Source of the DNA: Porphyromonadaceae bacterium UBA7180
GTDB taxonomy: Bacteria; Bacteroidota; Bacteroidia; Bacteroidales; Muribaculaceae
Assembly (NCBI GenBank): GCA_002491165.1
Contig: DKVK01000055.1
Coordinates: 15,104-20,809, forward strand
Direction: 5' to 3'
DNA: 5,706 nt
Part shown: positions 1-5,706 of the stretch, one piece after another
Position numbering within the stretch: position 1 is the stretch's first letter
How the letters are laid out: every line of letters begins with the position of its first letter
Notes under the pieces: generated by a model
Told to the model about the DNA's origin: nothing
Databases searched by the model: none
Seen by the model: only the letters and a program-made list of their open reading frames with translations
Made by a program: the position numbers and the translations under genes

Positions 1-1346
1 TCCAGGTCGTTGAGGCGCTTGATGTAGGCTTCCACAATCTCGCGGCGCGCGCCGGGACGGGCGCCCGATATGGCGTCGCAGACCTGTACTATGGGAGCCA
101 GCAGAGACGACGGTTCCACCTCGTCGTGGTGGGACCCGATGGCGTTGCAGATGTCGGCTTTCTCCTTATATTCCTCCGCCATCTTCATGCCGAGCAGTGC
201 ATGCGGCAGTTCAGGCTCGTCGTCAGGCACCTTGCCTATGTCGTGCAAGAGTCCGGCACGGCGCGCTTTCTTCGGGTTCAGGCCCAGCTCCGACGCCATT
301 ATGGCACAGAGGTTGGCCGTCTCGCGGCTGTGCTGCAAAAGGTTCTGGCCGTAGGAGGAACGGTATTTCATGCGCCCAACCATGCGGATGAGCTCCGGGT
401 GCAAACCGTGGATGCCGAGGTCGATGGTGGTGCGCTTGCCCGTCTCGATGATTTCTTCCTCCACCTGGCGGCGCACTTTGGCCACTACCTCCTCGATGCG
501 GGCCGGGTGTATGCGGCCGTCCACCACCAGTTGGTGGAGCGCCAGGCGCGCTATCTCGCGGCGCACAGGGTCGAAGCCGCTCAGGATGATGGCCTCCGGG
601 GTGTCGTCCACTATGATTTCGATACCGGTGGCGGCCTCAAGGGCACGGATGTTGCGTCCCTCGCGGCCTATGATTTTACCCTTTATCTCGTCGTTGTCTA
701 TGTGGAAGACCGTCACGGAGTTCTCTACCGCCGTCTCGGTGGCCACACGCTGTATGGACTGTATCACGATACGCTTGGCCTCCTTGCCGGCCGTCATCTT
801 GGCGTCGTCCATTATGTCGTTGATATAGCTGGCGGCTGCCGTCTTGGCCTCGTCCTTGAGAGACTCCACGAGTTTCTCCTTGGCATCTTCGGCCGACAGG
901 CCGGAGATATGCTCCAGTTCCTCGCGGGCCTGGCGCGTCATGTCCTCAAGCTCGGCGTCGCGGCGGTCAAGTTGCGCCTGTTTGCTGTCGAGGCGCCCCT
1001 CCAGCTGGTCGAGCTCGTTCTTGCGGCGCTGGAGGTCGCTCTGCAGGTCGCGCAACTGCTGTTGCTGCTGTTTGTTGCGGGCTTCGGCGCGCTGCACGCG
1101 CTGCATCTTCTTGCCGGCCTCGCGCTCCGCCTCGTTGAGCACCTTCATGCTCTCCTCGCGGGCTTCGAGACGCCCTTTTTCGCGGATTACGTCGGCTTCG
1201 CGCTTCGCGTCTTCCAGTTTACGTTCCGCTTCCGACAGCACCAGGTTGGCTGCCGATTTCGCATTTTTCTTCGAGACCTGAGCCGACACCAGGTAGCCTG
1301 CCACTACCCCGACAACAAGTCCCAATATAATCCATATCGCTGTCAT
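1..1346 (-). CDS. rny: Ribonuclease Y, C-terminus cut by the window edge
   Basis: Membrane-anchored endoribonuclease that starts bulk mRNA decay. The reading frame is open to the left edge, giving about 448 residues; the family is usually about 510-520, so roughly the last 65 are missing. Visible in order: one N-terminal membrane helix (residues 4-20, [15 protein letters not shown]); a long charged coiled coil rich in Glu, Lys, Arg and Gln (about 25-190); a KH RNA-binding domain with its GxxG loop, GREG, at 227-230 inside [10 protein letters not shown]; and an HD metal-dependent phosphohydrolase domain with LLHDIGK, where His368 and Asp369 match the numbering of the catalytic pair in Bacillus subtilis RNase Y, followed by HHDE at 406-409. 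The ATG at 1344-1346 is chosen because it starts just before the membrane helix and has an AAGGA Shine-Dalgarno 9 nt upstream (1356-1360). It is the last visible gene of the zapA cluster and lies directly after the putative 6S RNA. Identification is secure. Confidence 0.97.
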   Translation of the reverse strand, partial: MTAIWIILGLVVGVVAGYLVSAQVSKKNAKSAANLVLSEAERKLEDAKREADVIREKGRLEAREESMKVLNEAEREAGKKMQRVQRAEARNKQQQQQLRDLQSDLQRRKNELDQLEGRLDSKQAQLDRRDAELEDMTRQAREELEHISGLSAEDAKEKLVESLKDEAKTAAASYINDIMDDAKMTAGKEAKRIVIQSIQRVATETAVENSVTVFHIDNDEIKGKIIGREGRNIRALEAATGIEIIVDDTPEAIILSGFDPVRREIARLALHQLVVDGRIHPARIEEVVAKVRRQVEEEIIETGKRTTIDLGIHGLHPELIRMVGRMKYRSSYGQNLLQHSRETANLCAIMASELGLNPKKARRAGLLHDIGKVPDDEPELPHALLGMKMAEEYKEKADICNAIGSHHDEVEPSSLLAPIVQVCDAISGARPGARREIVEAYIKRLNDL

Positions 1347-1395
1347 TATTCTTAATCCTTATTTGTTCTGTTATTAAAAGTCTGTATCTCTATAT

Positions 1396-1532
1396 AAAAA
1401 ATTCCGGTCGATGGCCTTTCTCGCCAACGCCGGGAACAAGTCAAAATAAAGTAGAACAGATATAGTCTCCGTATAGCTCCCCCGCGACACCTCTCTGGCA
1501 GGTGGCACCGCGCGGCAGCACGCCGGAAATAA
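1396..1532 (-). ncRNA. ssrS: Probable 6S RNA (ssrS) between zapA and rny
   Basis: The roughly 200-nt gap between zapA and rny holds no convincing gene, but its minus-strand transcript is highly structured. UUCCGG (1523-1528) pairs with CCGGAA (1402-1407). The helix continues inward with bulges through GCC (1514-1516) and GGC (1414-1416). This closing stem encloses internal hairpins: CACCU with AGGUG, flanked by CCGCG with CGCGG; and GGGAGC with GUUCCC. Directly after the closing stem comes a six-U run (1396-1401), as in an intrinsic terminator. A closed end, an open middle and an apical hairpin is the architecture of 6S RNA, which binds sigma-factor-loaded RNA polymerase in place of promoter DNA. 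In gamma-proteobacteria ssrS also sits just after zapA, which supports the call. I found no TAnnTTTG promoter right upstream, so it may be processed from the zapA transcript. The alternative is a cis-acting leader of rny. Ends are approximate, and a covariance-model search was not possible. Confidence 0.6.
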
Positions 1533-1553
1533 CACATGTCGCCCTCTCAGGCC

Positions 1554-1853
1554 TCACTCGCTGTCCGTCTCCCCCAAAAGGGCGTCCAGACGCTCGTCAA
1601 GAACCTCCATCTGGCGCGAAGCCTCGCCGAAACGCTTCTCCAACGTCAGATAATAATAGGCATACTGATACGAAATCATTGCAAGCAGCTCGCGGTCCGT
1701 GCGGAGGGGAAACTGCTTTTTCCACGTATTGTATAGTTTGCAGACACTGTCTTCCGCTGCGCGGACGTCATCCTGCGCGTCAAATCCCACATTCAGGCTT
1801 ATCCGCTCGCCGGCTATGTTGATGTGCATCTGCACTTTCTCTGTTTCCTTCAT
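1554..1853 (-). CDS. zapA: Cell division protein ZapA
   Basis: Small cytoplasmic protein (99 aa) that bundles and crosslinks FtsZ protofilaments and stabilises the Z-ring. The layout fits ZapA: an N-terminal beta-rich head (residues 8-24, VQMHINIAGERISLNVG), a helix continuing from AAEDSVCKLYNTW, the segment RELLAMISYQYAYYYL resembling the A-x-x-A/Y-Q motif usual in this family, and a C-terminal coiled coil with leucines spaced by sevens (EVLDERLDALLG). Length is normal for the family. The ATG at 1851-1853 has AAAGGA 8 nt upstream (1862-1867), embedded in the last codons of the coiled-coil gene, whose stop is only 4 nt away, so the two are probably translationally coupled. The putative 6S RNA and rny follow. 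Bacteroidota ZapA proteins diverge strongly from the E. coli protein, so the call rests on fold-like pattern plus gene order. Confidence 0.88.
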   Translation of the reverse strand: MKETEKVQMHINIAGERISLNVGFDAQDDVRAAEDSVCKLYNTWKKQFPLRTDRELLAMISYQYAYYYLTLEKRFGEASRQMEVLDERLDALLGETDSE

Positions 1854-1857
1854 CGAC

Positions 1858-2151
1858 TCATTCCTTTAATTGGGAAATGCACTTATCGATGTCTCTGATC
1901 AATGACTCTATCTCGCGGCGCGTCTCCACTATAGTGTCCGGATTCGACGCCAGGCGATGCGACATCGTCAGAAAATGAACGTCCCGCGCACGCGCTTCCA
2001 GTTCCGCACGCAGCCGGCCATTCTCATCTTGCAGCTCCGTGACCCTCTCTGCAAGAGCTTTTTTCTCACGCTCAAGATTTTCATAACGCGACAAAAGCAC
2101 CTCCAGTTTCCGTCCGAAGTCACTTATGCGCGAATGTAGAGTCACAGCCAT
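1858..2151 (-). CDS. Small coiled-coil protein, ZapB-like, upstream of zapA
   Basis: 97-residue cytoplasmic protein without signal peptide or membrane segment. Residues about 14-58 form a strongly predicted coiled coil (KLEVLLSRYENLEREKKALA, then RVTELQDENGRLRAELEARA), with leucines in heptad positions and many Glu, Arg and Lys. A second helical part ends in a conserved-looking tail, ETRREIESLIRDIDKCISQL. It is first in a tight cluster with zapA, which starts 4 nt after its stop and uses a Shine-Dalgarno inside it. Size, coiled-coil design and position next to zapA resemble E. coli ZapB (81 aa, ZapA-dependent Z-ring protein), but I see no clear sequence homology, so the role as a ZapA partner is inference. 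The ATG at 2149-2151 is chosen because the double promoter lies just upstream, leaving a very short leader with no Shine-Dalgarno, as is common in this phylum. Confidence 0.85.
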   Translation of the reverse strand: MAVTLHSRISDFGRKLEVLLSRYENLEREKKALAERVTELQDENGRLRAELEARARDVHFLTMSHRLASNPDTIVETRREIESLIRDIDKCISQLKE

Positions 2152-2166
2152 AACTACAATTTTTCA

Positions 2167-2210
2167 CAAAAGTACAACAAATTTATCACCCCACCAAATC
2201 TTTAACCAAA
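2167..2210 (-). promoter_or_regulatory. Overlapping pair of Bacteroidota promoters for the coiled-coil/zapA cluster
   Basis: Two matches to the Bacteroidota primary-sigma consensus are interleaved on the minus strand. Promoter A has -33 TTTG at 2207-2210 and -7 TAAATTTG at 2178-2185, with a 21-nt spacer. Promoter B has -33 TTTG at 2195-2198 and -7 TACTTTTG at 2167-2174, with a 20-nt spacer. Predicted starts fall about 20 and about 9 nt before the ATG at 2151, so transcript B would be almost leaderless. Spacer lengths match the known 19-21 nt range. Whether both are used cannot be told from sequence. Confidence 0.72.
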
Positions 2211-2240
2211 AAACTACCTCCTTTCCCAAAAAGCCCCGAA

Positions 2241-2272
2241 AGCAAAAGAAGCCGCACTCCGAAAAGGGAGCA
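2241..2272 (-). terminator. Weak intrinsic terminator after the PepSY-like gene
   Basis: Minus-strand hairpin CTCC (2267-2270), loop CTTTTC, GGAG (2257-2260), extended by two G-U wobble pairs, followed by the T-rich tract TTCTTTTGCT (2241-2250). It lies about 25 nt past the stop of the PepSY-like gene and before the promoters of the next cluster, the expected place. The stem is short and the T-tract is offset and interrupted, so it may be inefficient. Confidence 0.4.
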
Positions 2273-2296
2273 GCCACTTTTATTTTCAAAAAACTT

Positions 2297-2809
2297 TCAG
2301 TCAGCCGATTCCTCGGCCTCCGCAGCTTCGGCCTCCGCCTCAGCCTTCTCGTCGGCCGCCGTCACCGGTCCCTGATAGATACCGAGCAAGTCGTACTTAT
2401 GCCGCGTGCCGTCGCTCAAGATTATCTCTTGATAAAGCACACGCTTGTACACCGCCGTGACTTTCAGCTTAGGGAACTTCTTCTCTACGCTCTTCTTTAC
2501 CGCAGAGGTCAAGAGTGCTTCAGGAACTGCCTTCTTCTTGCAGTCCACGCGAGTCCATTCACCCTTGTTGTTGAACTCTATCACCGTGCCGTCGGTAAGC
2601 TTCACGTCGTAGTCCGTCTTCTTCAGCAGATGGCGGTCCACCTTTATCATGCTTACCTTCTTCTTCGGGAAATGCTCGTCGAGCATCTGCTGCGCCGTCT
2701 CCGGCAATTCGCTGCGCTTGATGGTGTACTTGTCGAAAGGGAGCTTTATGGCCGAGGCAGCGACGGCCACCAGCACAATCATTGTCAAAACCGTGATTAT
2801 TTTCTTCAT
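2297..2809 (-). CDS. Secreted PepSY-like (DUF2874/PF11396 type) protein with two repeats
   Basis: 170-residue exported protein. It starts with a classic signal peptide: Lys2-Lys3, a hydrophobic core to residue 18, then AASA with likely signal peptidase I cleavage after Ala20 (no lipobox cysteine), giving a periplasmic product. The mature part holds two related units, about 35-90 and 95-146, each with a leading helix (LPETAQQMLDEHFPKKKV; VPEALLTSAVKKSVEKKFPK) followed by beta strands ending in an SDGT/TDGT turn (LTDGTVIEFNNKGEW; LSDGTRHKYDLLGIY). This is the pattern of the PepSY-like family, whose fold resembles BLIP beta-lactamase inhibitor; members are mostly of unknown function. The last 18 residues are a low-complexity acidic Ala/Glu tail (from DEKAEAEAEAAE), unusual and possibly disordered. 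It has its own promoter and appears monocistronic. The start is fixed by the signal peptide. Family call is strong; the substrate or partner is unknown. Confidence 0.88.
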   Translation of the reverse strand: MKKIITVLTMIVLVAVAASAIKLPFDKYTIKRSELPETAQQMLDEHFPKKKVSMIKVDRHLLKKTDYDVKLTDGTVIEFNNKGEWTRVDCKKKAVPEALLTSAVKKSVEKKFPKLKVTAVYKRVLYQEIILSDGTRHKYDLLGIYQGPVTAADEKAEAEAEAAEAEESAD

Positions 2810-2859
2810 GTGTTTGCGAATCAGTCAGTGTGTATTTCAAATGTTCGTAATTCCGGATG

Positions 2860-2891
2860 CAAAGATAATATCGCCCTCCCCCGAAATCAAA
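2860..2891 (-). promoter_or_regulatory. Bacteroidota promoter of the PepSY-like gene
   Basis: Minus strand carries -33 TTTG (2888-2891), a 20-nt spacer and -7 TATCTTTG (2860-2867), a full match to the TTTG/TAnnTTTG consensus. Transcription should start near 2853, leaving a leader of about 45 nt before the ATG at 2809. No Shine-Dalgarno is visible in that leader, which is normal in this phylum. Confidence 0.75.
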
Positions 2892-2940
2892 ATAATCAGA
2901 TATAATAATCCATTAAAAATGTTTACGAATGCAAATACCG

Positions 2941-2976
2941 CAAAAAGAACACGCTCCGCAAACGAATTGCGGAGCG
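2941..2976 (-). terminator. Strong intrinsic terminator of the surface-lipoprotein gene
   Basis: A perfect 9-bp stem, CGCTCCGCA (2952-2960) with TGCGGAGCG (2968-2976), closes a 7-nt loop. On the minus strand it is followed by GTTCTTTTTG (2941-2950), a T-tract suited to Rho-independent termination. It lies about 30 nt beyond the stop codon at 3008 and upstream of the PepSY-like promoter, so it insulates the two units. Confidence 0.85.
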
Positions 2977-3007
2977 CGCCTTTATCTCAAATGTAACCTA
3001 TCCTTAT

Positions 3008-5053
3008 TTAGAACTCTTTGATTACAGTTACATCTTCCCAGCGATTAGTAGTCTTATTATACGTCGCAGTAGAGTAGATACCGCCTCCTTGTGTTTTAAA
3101 TGAGTTATTGAATATAATCCCCTTGCTGACATTGTTGCCAACGAAGGAAACTGAGGTAGTATATCCGCCCATTGCCACCGCACATCCCATAAATGAGTTT
3201 GCACCGAGCGGGTCTACGTTAGAAAAAATACCATTAGTTGTAATAGTACAATACTCTACAGTACAATTATTAAATACTACTTCTACATTGTTTTCCAGGT
3301 CTCCGGTTCGACCGATGAAAGCACCTACGCCGCAAGCACCGGTTATTTCCGAGTTCTTAACAGTGATGTTCTCGAAAGTTACACTTGTGGAAACCAAGTT
3401 ACATAGAATTCCTACATTATGTCCATCTGTAGTATTAAAAGATGATGATGCGGTAGATTCCGCATTGTCTAAAATCATATTTTTAAATACAACAGGTTTA
3501 GTGCTTGCTTTGCCGGCAAGTGCGCCACCGAAAAGACCACCTTCAGTTGTCAGATTCGAAATCACATGGCCTCCTCCGTCGAATACGAAACCCTCGTTAT
3601 TCTCCGACCCGCTACTCAAAAAACCTTTTTCGAAAGTCAATCCCGTGCAATCTATATCAGAAAAGAGACGGTAAGTAGTATTGTCTGCCGAATTGCCCTG
3701 CACCTTTGCGCCGATAAATTTCACCATCGACTGGAAACCGACGGGAGTGGCGGCTGCCACCTCCTTTTCAGCCTCATTGACAAACAGCTCGGGATAGTTT
3801 GCAGTATCGGCAACAGGAGTGCTTACGAAACCGACTTCGTTGGTAGGGGTAGTGTTGATAATCTGGTTGCCCTGGCCGATTGTCAGAGTATTGTCTACAT
3901 TTGCACCGCAGAGAGCTCCGACAGTCGTCATATTGCCATCCGTTGCGGTCACACCGAAATTACTGTTCTTGACAGTACAGTTGCTGTAAGTCTTTGCCTG
4001 ATCAGCAGAAGTTCCGGAAATGCCGCCGACACACTGTGCAGCGGTAATCTGACAGCCGTCTACTACACAAGCCGTTGCATTACCACTGCCGTGGTAACCT
4101 ACTATTGCGCCATAACGTTTCATTTCAGAAGAACCCGGAGCTGCCGTAAGTGTAGAATTGGTTACTGTAACATTCTGAACAGGGCCATAAAGATATTGAC
4201 ATACAAACGAACCCCACTTCTGGTCGAAGTTGACTATGCTTGCGTCTTTTACATTCAGATTCTTGATTGTACCCTTGAATCGATAGAACAGCGGAGCGTT
4301 CAGGCCGACAATTGTATGGCCGTTGCCGTCAAATACCGGAAATTGGGCGTAATTTTCTTTCTTAAATGAATTGATGGGAGTCCAATTACCATTCGACATA
4401 TCAAGGTCGGCATTCAGTCTGATAGTAGTTGACTCCGGAATAAACTGATCGTTATTTGCACATTGGGCGGCAATCCAGGCAAGCTCCGCAGGCTCGTTGA
4501 TGGTATAGACACCGTCTACCGGTTCAATCGCCTTAGTCTCGCCCGTCCATACCTTGAAGTTGTTACCCTCCTCGGCAAATGCCGGTCGGATTGTCACCGT
4601 AAAGTCGGTGGCCGATGTCAGCAGCGAACCGTAAACGTTAGTCTGGTAGTTGGCACGCATCGAAGCGTTCGGGACCTTGACAGTGTTCATCTCCTGTTCT
4701 CCCTTCATAACCGTAAGCGTAAAGTCATTGACGGCATTCTCTGTTGCAGGAGCAAGAACATAGTTCATCGAAAGATACCGGTAGCCCGTCATCGGGGTGT
4801 TGCCGGCCGGGAACTCCTGCGCGGCAGCGGGGATACCCGTAGCCGTGAAGTACACGGTAGCCTCGCCGGTGAGCTCGCCGCTCACCAGATTCAAAACGTT
4901 CGGCATCTCTGCCTTCAGCGACAACGAGGTGTTCAACTGAGCAAGGTCAGTGCCGTAAGCCGCTGTTACAGCAGGTTTCGCTGCGTCATCCGTACCGAAA
5001 TTAATCTGCGCGAAAGGACGGTAAAGATCTACCGGCTGTGTGGTGCCACCCAC
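3008..5053 (-). CDS. Large surface adhesin-like part of a frameshifted DUF6562 lipoprotein (rest of DUF6562 plus two beta-helix-like modules)
   Basis: Open frame of 681 codons that begins only at a GTG (5051-5053) with no signal peptide or Shine-Dalgarno. It reads as the continuation of the lipoprotein gene at 5029-5496 after a one-base frameshift. Residues 1-165 complete the DUF6562/fimbrillin-like region, with the family signature LYRPFAQINFGTDD at 10-23. After a linker come two repeated beta-helix-like modules. Module 1 (about 180-400) has TTIRLNADLDMSNGNWTPI then FDGNGHTIVGL. Module 2 (about 445-660) has TTYRLFSDIDCTGLTF then FDGGGHVISNL. Both continue as short Asn/Thr/Val/Gly-rich turns (NVTVTNSTLT, NCTVKNSNFG, NITVKNSEIT, NCTVEYCTIT) as in parallel beta-helix, GLUG-type adhesins of gut Bacteroidota. 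It ends at VIKEF without a type IX secretion C-terminal domain. The product is probably surface-exposed and binds host or microbial ligands (inference). As sequenced, it lacks the export signal and is likely not made functionally. Confidence 0.85.
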   Translation of the reverse strand: MGGTTQPVDLYRPFAQINFGTDDAAKPAVTAAYGTDLAQLNTSLSLKAEMPNVLNLVSGELTGEATVYFTATGIPAAAQEFPAGNTPMTGYRYLSMNYVLAPATENAVNDFTLTVMKGEQEMNTVKVPNASMRANYQTNVYGSLLTSATDFTVTIRPAFAEEGNNFKVWTGETKAIEPVDGVYTINEPAELAWIAAQCANNDQFIPESTTIRLNADLDMSNGNWTPINSFKKENYAQFPVFDGNGHTIVGLNAPLFYRFKGTIKNLNVKDASIVNFDQKWGSFVCQYLYGPVQNVTVTNSTLTAAPGSSEMKRYGAIVGYHGSGNATACVVDGCQITAAQCVGGISGTSADQAKTYSNCTVKNSNFGVTATDGNMTTVGALCGANVDNTLTIGQGNQIINTTPTNEVGFVSTPVADTANYPELFVNEAEKEVAAATPVGFQSMVKFIGAKVQGNSADNTTYRLFSDIDCTGLTFEKGFLSSGSENNEGFVFDGGGHVISNLTTEGGLFGGALAGKASTKPVVFKNMILDNAESTASSSFNTTDGHNVGILCNLVSTSVTFENITVKNSEITGACGVGAFIGRTGDLENNVEVVFNNCTVEYCTITTNGIFSNVDPLGANSFMGCAVAMGGYTTSVSFVGNNVSKGIIFNNSFKTQGGGIYSTATYNKTTNRWEDVTVIKEF

Positions 5054-5496
5054 AACCTTGATTCCTTTACCACGGCATAGAATGCGTCACGGTTCTCGTC
5101 GTTCTGTGTTGCCAAGGTGTAGTCAACCTTAAACTCCTGGGAAGTAGGAGTGTAAGTGTAAAGGCCTTTCGGAGCCTTGTCGCTCATGGCTAAAAAGACG
5201 ACATCATACGTTTCGCCATTCACGAGCTGGAGTTCCACCGAAGTAGAGAGATTGATAGTGGCAGTCTCTGTAATAAGAGGCGTTTTCTCGCCCGACTTGT
5301 AGACGTAACATGTAAGAGTGTTGGCTGTCTTGCCGTCGCCGAAAGCACGCGAACCGAGTTCCGTCGGCAACTTGGCCGTAAACGTAATCTTGCCGCTGCC
5401 GTCCCCCTCGCCGCCAAGGGGCTCGTCTGAGGAGCAGGAAGTCAGGCCTAATCCGACCGAAGCCACTGCCATTGCTGAAATAAGAAATTTATTCAT
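5029..5496 (-). pseudogene. N-terminal lipoprotein fragment of the same frameshifted DUF6562/fimbrillin-like gene
   Basis: 155 codons encoding the export signal and the start of the domain that continues at 3008-5053. The ATG at 5494-5496 is preferred over an in-frame upstream ATG at 5598, because it places a standard signal peptide (Met-Asn-Lys, hydrophobic core) before the lipobox LTSC, with lipidated Cys21. The next residues, SSDEP, are acidic, as in the lipoprotein export signals that send Bacteroidota lipoproteins to the cell surface. After a Gly-rich spacer, KITFTAKLPTELGSRAF starts a fimbrillin-like beta domain; the Arg in GSRAF recalls the protease site of major fimbrillins, though that is speculative here. 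The conserved stretch NRDAFYAVVK is followed by out-of-frame residues (ESRLWVAPHSR) and a stop at 5029. With one extra G near 5064 the protein would read VVKGIKVVGG into the downstream frame and reach about 829 residues. If the shift is a sequencing error, the gene is intact. Confidence 0.82.
5032..5086 (-). other. Frameshift site joining the two adhesin-gene frames
   Basis: Upstream and downstream frames are both open over this overlap, which bounds where the frame can change. The most economical site is the minus-strand AAAGGAATC (5060-5068): restoring GGG instead of GG (plus-strand cc at 5064-5065) gives Lys-Gly-Ile-Lys-Val-Val-Gly-Gly, matching the expected spacing between the DAFYA and RPFAQINFGT motifs of DUF6562 proteins. 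The combined length 3008-5496 is 2489 nt, exactly one short of a multiple of three. Cause unknown: sequencing error, recent mutation or programmed slippage. Confidence 0.8.
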
Positions 5497-5706
5497 AATA
5501 TTGTGGATTAAATAAATATTAATAGTGCCAACAGGAAATGTAAATTGCCGCGAAAATAAGCGTAATTGAGATAATCTATGTCCTGTGGATACAGACAATT
5601 AAAAAACACTTCGCGACAAATCTCAAAAAAAGCGGATAACAAGAATCCAATTGCAAAGTTAAACAAAAAAATCCGTGCTACCCCGTAACTACTCACCTAT
5701 ACGGTT
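5497..5706 (-). promoter_or_regulatory. Upstream region and probable promoter of the surface-lipoprotein gene
   Basis: About 210 nt of AT-rich DNA without a credible gene. Minus strand holds TAACTTTG at 5654-5661, continued as TAACTTTGCA, a perfect Bacteroidota -7 element. No TTTG lies 19-21 nt further upstream (CGGG there instead), so the -33 is weak and an activator may be needed. A start near 5647 would give a leader of about 150 nt. That leader includes a small hairpin, GTCTGT-ATCC-ACAGGAC with one bulged G (5580-5596). No Shine-Dalgarno is seen before the ATG at 5496. Confidence 0.5.

Noticed and set aside
126..1355. 409-codon plus-strand open frame across rny
   Set aside because: It is antisense to an unmistakable RNase Y gene. 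GC-rich codon use keeps the opposite frame open, and its translation shows no recognisable family.
1352..1537. 61-codon minus-strand frame in the zapA-rny gap
   Set aside because: Arg/Cys-rich with no ribosome site or domain. It covers the RNA candidate, whose base pairing explains the sequence better.
1535..1553. CTGAGAGGG resembling the TPP riboswitch motif CTGAGA
   Set aside because: The other conserved TPP blocks are absent, and no thiamine gene follows.
2126..2905. 259-codon plus-strand frame over the PepSY-like gene
   Set aside because: Shadow of a well-supported secreted protein gene. It runs through promoters and a terminator of the minus strand and lacks any family pattern.
4463..5080. 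Plus-strand frames opposite the adhesin gene, of which this is one of the longest
   Set aside because: Antisense to clear DUF6562 and beta-helix-like coding sequence, with no start signals or domains.
5497..5598. Upstream in-frame start giving 34 extra residues to the lipoprotein
   Set aside because: It would bury the signal peptide and lipobox inside the protein; the ATG at 5496 gives a standard SPII signal.
5508..5696. 62-codon hydrophobic minus-strand frame upstream of the lipoprotein
   Set aside because: It starts at a GTG close to the window edge and contains the -7 element of the downstream gene. Its hydrophobicity comes from T-rich DNA rather than a recognisable protein.

Overview
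The window looks like part of a Bacteroidales (Bacteroidota) chromosome. Three things point there. Its promoters carry the Bacteroidota -7 element (TAnnTTTG), two of them with a well-spaced -33 TTTG. It contains two protein types typical of the group: a PepSY-like (DUF2874/PF11396) secreted protein and a DUF6562-type fimbrillin-like lipoprotein. The order zapA then rny is also typical. The GC-rich codon use of the housekeeping genes argues against a classic low-GC Bacteroides, but the sequence alone does not fix a genus. Every gene I can support lies on the minus strand, so transcription runs from high to low coordinates.

Housekeeping block (1-2210). A double Bacteroidota promoter drives a 97-aa coiled-coil protein of ZapB-like design. 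It is followed after 4 nt by zapA, the FtsZ-ring accessory protein. Next comes a gap of about 200 nt whose minus-strand transcript can fold with a long closing stem and ends in a U-run; I read this as the 6S RNA (ssrS). Then comes rny (RNase Y), cut by the left edge after about 448 codons. The block therefore joins division-ring assembly, RNA polymerase regulation and mRNA decay.

Middle (2241-2891). A stand-alone gene for a secreted two-repeat PepSY-like protein has a textbook promoter (2860-2891) and a possible weak terminator (2241-2272).

Accessory block (2941-5706). A large surface-lipoprotein gene carries an SPII signal, a DUF6562/fimbrillin-like N-terminal part and two beta-helix-like adhesin modules. 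It ends in a strong intrinsic terminator (2941-2976). The gene is split by an apparent one-base deletion near 5064. The upstream piece (5029-5496) and the downstream piece (3008-5053) are in different frames, and restoring one G rebuilds a continuous protein of about 829 residues. A leader of about 150 nt with a -7-like element lies upstream, up to the right edge.

The most useful leads are the frameshifted adhesin with its internally duplicated helix region, the probable 6S RNA sitting between zapA and rny, and the ZapB-like partner gene. I saw no tRNA, rRNA, CRISPR array, transposase or other mobile element.
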